From contig JAKOON010000012.1 in assembly GCA_022577435.1 (NCBI GenBank), forward strand, positions 16,396,085-16,460,084: a stretch of 64,000 nt of DNA, read 5' to 3'. Numbering within the stretch: position 1 is the stretch's first letter; the number at the start of each line of letters is the position of its first letter. A program made the translations under genes and the position numbers. Source of the DNA: Embiotoca jacksoni (Eukaryota; Chordata; Actinopteri; Embiotocidae). The notes under the pieces are model-generated. The model searched no databases and was not told the DNA's origin. It saw nothing but the letters and a program-made list of their open reading frames with translations. Shown in pieces: positions 59,930 to 64,000 of the stretch.

Positions 59930-61506
59930 AGACTCCTGCATGAGATTCTCACAACAACTACTTCTTATTTGTTTGTTACACTCTTTGTTCTACAACTTAA
60001 ATCTGTTTTCACCTTTTTTAAGATTCTGACAGTTTCTCAACTCAAACAGGTGATCAGTGATGTGACTACATCATCCTAATGACTCTAAACATCTCATACT
60101 ACACTGTGGTCTTACAATAAACTTTGATGTCACTATACTGCAACGTGTAAAAGTGTTTTCATCACAAATCTAAACAAGTCTTTTCCACAGAAGACATCCA
60201 GACATGTTGCAGTAGAAAAAGTACAGATGGACACAATAAAATGAATGAGGGCTGCATTACATTTAGCTGCTTCAGTTTCATGATGACCTGCAGTGGCTGA
60301 AATGACTGAGAAAATTATGTGAACATGACCATGCAGAGACAGTTGAGCATTGTTTTAAATAAGGCAACCATTTGTGTGAACAAGAAATAAATATAAATCT
60401 GGGTTAAATCCGATAAAAACAAGGTTACATTTTACTTGGAGTTTTAATATGTGAAACTATTTCCAACCTGACCTCATTGGGAGGAGGGAAGGAACATAAA
60501 ACCAGGTGTAATTGATGAACAAAAGTTATTTATTAATTAAAAGAAGCTCAATAGTTTGCACATAAACAAATGAGGTGAAGTAAAGCGGTATAAACAGGTG
60601 CAGCTCAAATCAAAACACAAATATAACCTACGAGTCTCTAAAAAAGGAGACTTTTTTCCAAACTTGTTTTAAAAACCTTTCTGAAAATAAAGCCCAATTA
60701 AAAACCCAACTAAAACTTCAGAACCAAAAATACAGAGTCAGCACTTCCTGTTTCTAGAGTTTTAGATAAAGTAGGCTCCGAGGTGTGAGCAATTACTTTT
60801 CCTGGACTTGCCGCCCTGCCCCCAGGTAGTTTAACGAGTACCTCGCACACTTTACAGAGAACAAAGTTGAATGAACGAACTAACATTTTCAACAATAACT
60901 GAGTGGTTCTTTTGGCTTTCTTCCACCTGAACAGAAAGTTGGTCAGGCATTTGAACATTCATGCTGCCTTCAAATAGGGTCGTGTTTACCGTGTACACGA
61001 TAAGAGTCCATATGAACGGTCCCCTCTTGTGGTCTTCACGACATCAGAACTCAAAACGTTCTATAAGCCTCGAGTTCACGAGTTGTGACGTGTTTGCTGA
61101 CGTTTACGGAAATGGAAAAGGCCAGGGAAGTTAATATTCTATTGGATGTTGAGCTAAATATTGTAATTTTAGTCATATATAATTTTTCATTGTAACTTAA
61201 ATAATAGTTTACGTCTCAGAAAAGTGTTGATCTCCCAACGGCCTCATCTTTTCCCTCGGTGCCTTTGCGTTTCCATCCTTAAAATATCTCCCCATTATCT
61301 TGCTAAATTTTGAACCTCTTTGGCCTCTAGATGCTGTCCATGTTGTCGTTGCCTAGCAACGGTGTTTCTATGACTTAACCACTTGAACCCCAAACAAAGG
61401 GTGCACACGATTTCCCATGTTGTAACCACGAGCTCACGAGTCCCATTTGAACGTAGCAATAGTCCCCGGCTGTCCTCTCTCAGCTCATTCACAGAACAGG
61501 TGAAAC

Positions 61507-61896
61507 AAATCAATCCATCCATCCGTCAATATATCAATCAGTCAATTCGTCCGTCTATCCATCAATCAATCACTCAAACAACCAATCAATCAACCAGTCA
61601 ATCCGTCTGTCCATCCATATATCCATTCATCAATCCATCAATCAATCAATCAGTCAATCTGTCTGTCTATCCATCTATCCATCAATCAATCAATCAACTA
61701 GTCAATCCGTCAGTCTATCCATATATCCATCAATCAATCAATCAGTCGATCTGTCTGTCTATCCATCTATCTATCTATCAATCAATCAATCAATTAACCA
61801 GTCAATCCGTCTGTCTATCCGTATATACATTCATCAATCCATTAATCAATCAATCAATCAATCTGTCCGTCTATCCATCAATAAATCCACCAATCA
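61507..61896. repeat. Tetranucleotide satellite, unit 6
   Basis: About 390 bases, apparently identical in order to units 4 and 5. Confidence 0.95.
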
Positions 61897-62369
61897 AAAA
61901 AAAACCTTTCTCCAATCACAGGTTACAGATGCTGCAACTGGTTATTCATACACAAAAACAAACACAAAACTAAACAATGTTTTAGAACATGAAACTGAAC
62001 CACAGTAATCTCAGACTAGTTTTAGTTTACGTAAAAACAAAATGTTTAGTATGGTTAGATTTACAAAAGACTACAATGCAGTTTAATCCAACTGAACTAC
62101 TGGTAAGATTGTGAGAAAATATCTCCTGATATTCACTGTCAGTGTTGTTACGTGACTCATGGTTCAAACAAACACTCAAATCTTCTTGCTTTGAGTGATA
62201 TAACAACAGTTAGACTTTAACTTTACAAATAAGAAAGTAACTAACCAACAGCTGCAGGTCATTAAGTAATAGTGTAATATTGTACTAATACTAATTTTAT
62301 TGAAGGACGAAAGAAAAAAGTTCATTTTGATTTGAAGTTTCAGGCCAACAAACAAAAACTGAGAGTTTC

Positions 62370-62590
62370 CCATTGGTCGGGAGTTTCCCAGGGTCACAGG
62401 GATGATGGGAACAGGGAGTGTTGCAAGCTGGTTCCTGACAGCAGGTAGAGTCAGTGCTGTGAGCGATGAGGCAACAGTGGTCCAAAGGAGGATAAATACC
62501 AGCACCTCCTGCTCACTCCACCATCAGACAGGAGAAGTCAAAGGAGCTGACGACAGTCATCAAGATCAGGAGAAATCTCGTTGGTTCAAC
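62370..62590 (+). promoter_or_regulatory. Promoter and leader of hepcidin copy 8
   Basis: TATA-like box 62491-62498; inverted CCAAT box intact. Confidence 0.8.
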
Positions 62591-63114
62591 ATGAAGACCT
62601 TCAGTGTTGCAGTTGCAGTTGCCGTCGTGCTCACATTTATTTGTATCCAGGAGAGCTCTGCTGTCCCACTCACTGAAGTAAGAACTGGACTTCAGCTCAC
62701 TTCATTATCTTGTTAGCTACAAATGCTTTGTTTACATGTTAAAATGTTGTTCTTCCTGTAAACAATTCATCAACAGGAGCAAGAGCTGGAGGTACCAGTG
62801 AGCATCTTTGATGCAGCTGCAGCAGCTGAAGAGACATCAGTGGACTCCTGGAAGGTCGGTAACTTGAACTGAACACCTTCAACTGATTCAACTAGAAGTG
62901 GATGTGTTTTGTCTCCAGAGTGTCCTGATGCTTCCTCCACATAAGTAGAGAGAAGAAACAGAGTGAGTGATCATGCTGCAGATGAACACTGAGCTCTTGT
63001 CTCTTGTCTTTCTCACAGACGCTGTATAGCAGCAGACAGAAGCGCAGCGCCAAGTGTCGCTTCTGCTGCGGCTGCTGCGGCATGAGCGGCTGCGGAGTTT
63101 GCTGCCCGTTCTGA
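62591..63114 (+). CDS. hamp2: Hepcidin, type 2, copy 8
   Basis: Exons 62591-62677, 62777-62854, 63019-63114; AATAAA 63301-63306. Product identical to copy 1. Its 3' untranslated TTTTCACC variant is shared with copy 7, while sequence after the polyadenylation signal resembles units 1-2. This patchwork points to exchange between units. Confidence 0.95.
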
Positions 63115-63410
63115 AGACTCCTGCATGAGATTCTCACAACAACTACTTCTTATTTGTTTGTTACACTCTTTGTTCTACAACTTAAATCTGTTTTCACCTT
63201 TTTTAAGATTCTGACAGTTTCTCAACTCAAACAGGTGATCAGTGATGTGACTACATCATCCTAATGACTCTAAACATCTCATACTACACTGTGGTCTTAC
63301 AATAAACTTTGATGTCACTATATTGCAACGTGTAAAAGTTTTTTCATCACAAATCTAAACAAGTCTTTTCTACAGAAGACATCCTGATATGTTGCAGTAG
63401 GAAAAGTACA

Positions 63411-64000
63411 GATGGACACAATAAAATGAATGAGGGCTGCATTACATTTAGCTGCTTCAGTTTCATGTTGACCTGCAGTGGCTGAAATGACTGAGAACAG
63501 TTCTGTTAACATGACCATGCAGAGACAGTTGAGCATTGTTTTAAATAAGGCAACCATTTGTGTGAGCAAGAAATAAATATAAATCTGGGTTAAATCCGAT
63601 AAAAACAAGGTTACATTTTACTTGGAGTTTTAATGTGTGAAACTGTTTCCAACCTGACCTCATTGGGAGGAGTGGAGCAACATAAAACCAGGTGTAATTG
63701 ATGAATGAACGTTATTTATTAATTAAAAGGAGCTCAATAGTTTGCACATAAACAAATGAGGTGAAGTAAAGTGGTAAAAACAGGTGCTGCTCAAATCAAA
63801 ACACAAATATAACCTACGAGTCTCTAAAAAAGGAGAGTTTTTTCCAAACTTGTATTATAAACGTTTCTGAAAATAAAGCCTGATTAAAAACCCAACTGAA
63901 ACTTCAGAACCAAAAATACAGAGTCAGCACTTCCTGTTTCTAGAGTTTTAGATAAAGTAGGCTCCGAGGTGTGAGCAATTACTTTTCCTGGACTTGCCGC
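63411..64000 (+). repeat. Start of a seventh amplified unit, cut by the window edge
   Basis: It matches the first ~590 bases of the other units, with AGTGGAGCAACATAAAACCA and GTGGTAAAAACAGGTGCTGC variants closest to unit 1. A ninth hepcidin gene is expected about 2.4-2.6 kb beyond the edge. Confidence 0.85.

Larger units (their letters stand above)
44821..64000 (+). repeat. Tandem array of ~3-kb hepcidin units
   Basis: Taking the conserved GATGGACACAATAAAATGAA as start, units are 44821-47773, 47774-50723, 50724-53884, 53885-57060, 57061-60225, 60226-63410, and a partial unit 63411-64000. Unit sizes are 2953, 2950, 3161, 3176, 3165 and 3185. Each holds spacer, X-box module, tetranucleotide satellite, promoter and one hepcidin gene in the same orientation. 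Most length variation comes from the satellite. The last bases of the window are still unit sequence, so the array continues to the right. Confidence 0.95.

Noticed and set aside
44821..64000. CRISPR-like or integron-like array idea
   Set aside because: The repeats are 3-kb gene-bearing units in eukaryotic DNA with introns and polyadenylation signals, not short spaced repeats.

Overview
The window is vertebrate genomic DNA, most likely from a spiny-rayed (percomorph) teleost. The evidence is multi-exon genes with GT-AG introns, many long (CA)n tracts, relics of typical fish transposons (DIRS, Tc1, mariner, Ty3/gypsy-like LTR) and, above all, a tandem array of type-2 hepcidin genes (hamp2). 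No bacterial, phage or CRISPR features are present.

Left part (1 to about 14.5 kb, minus strand): the 5' end of a giant spectraplakin gene, best read as macf1 (dystonin is the alternative). Two alternative first coding exons are visible, at 670-760 and 11747-11939. Both end in the same splice phase, so each can join the same downstream actin-binding-domain exons beyond the left edge. A CpG-rich promoter with a non-coding exon lies at about 14.1-14.4 kb. The rest is intron with microsatellites, a mariner relic, a near-perfect hairpin and two CTCF-like sites.

Middle part (14.6-38.9 kb): no host gene was recognised. It is a transposon landscape. A decayed DIRS-like element on the minus strand (18.3-21.6 kb) is interrupted by an internally deleted LTR element (18489-20190) with a 5-bp target duplication. 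Further right are a generic fish repeat, a LINE-like tail, a second mariner relic, a 1.5-kb element made of two ~737-bp halves with a terminal palindrome, and a second DIRS relic on the plus strand, itself interrupted. An isolated hepcidin promoter without a gene sits at 33.57 kb.

Right part (38.9-64 kb): eight hepcidin genes in one orientation. Each has three exons and encodes an 86-residue prepropeptide: signal peptide, acidic propeptide, and an 8-cysteine mature peptide of about 22 residues. Copies 1 and 2 (ATGs at 39751 and 43555) lie in old, diverged spacers and carry rearranged or substituted promoters. Copy 2 has also lost the furin motif. Copies 3-8 (ATGs at 46954, 49904, 53065, 56241, 59426, 62591) lie in near-identical 2.95-3.19 kb tandem units that run off the right edge. 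The units contain a ~1.15-1.4 kb module absent from the older spacer, with a perfect RFX X-box and a variable tetranucleotide satellite. The layout suggests an old pair of genes, then a burst of unit duplication with gene conversion that also overwrote the body of copy 1.
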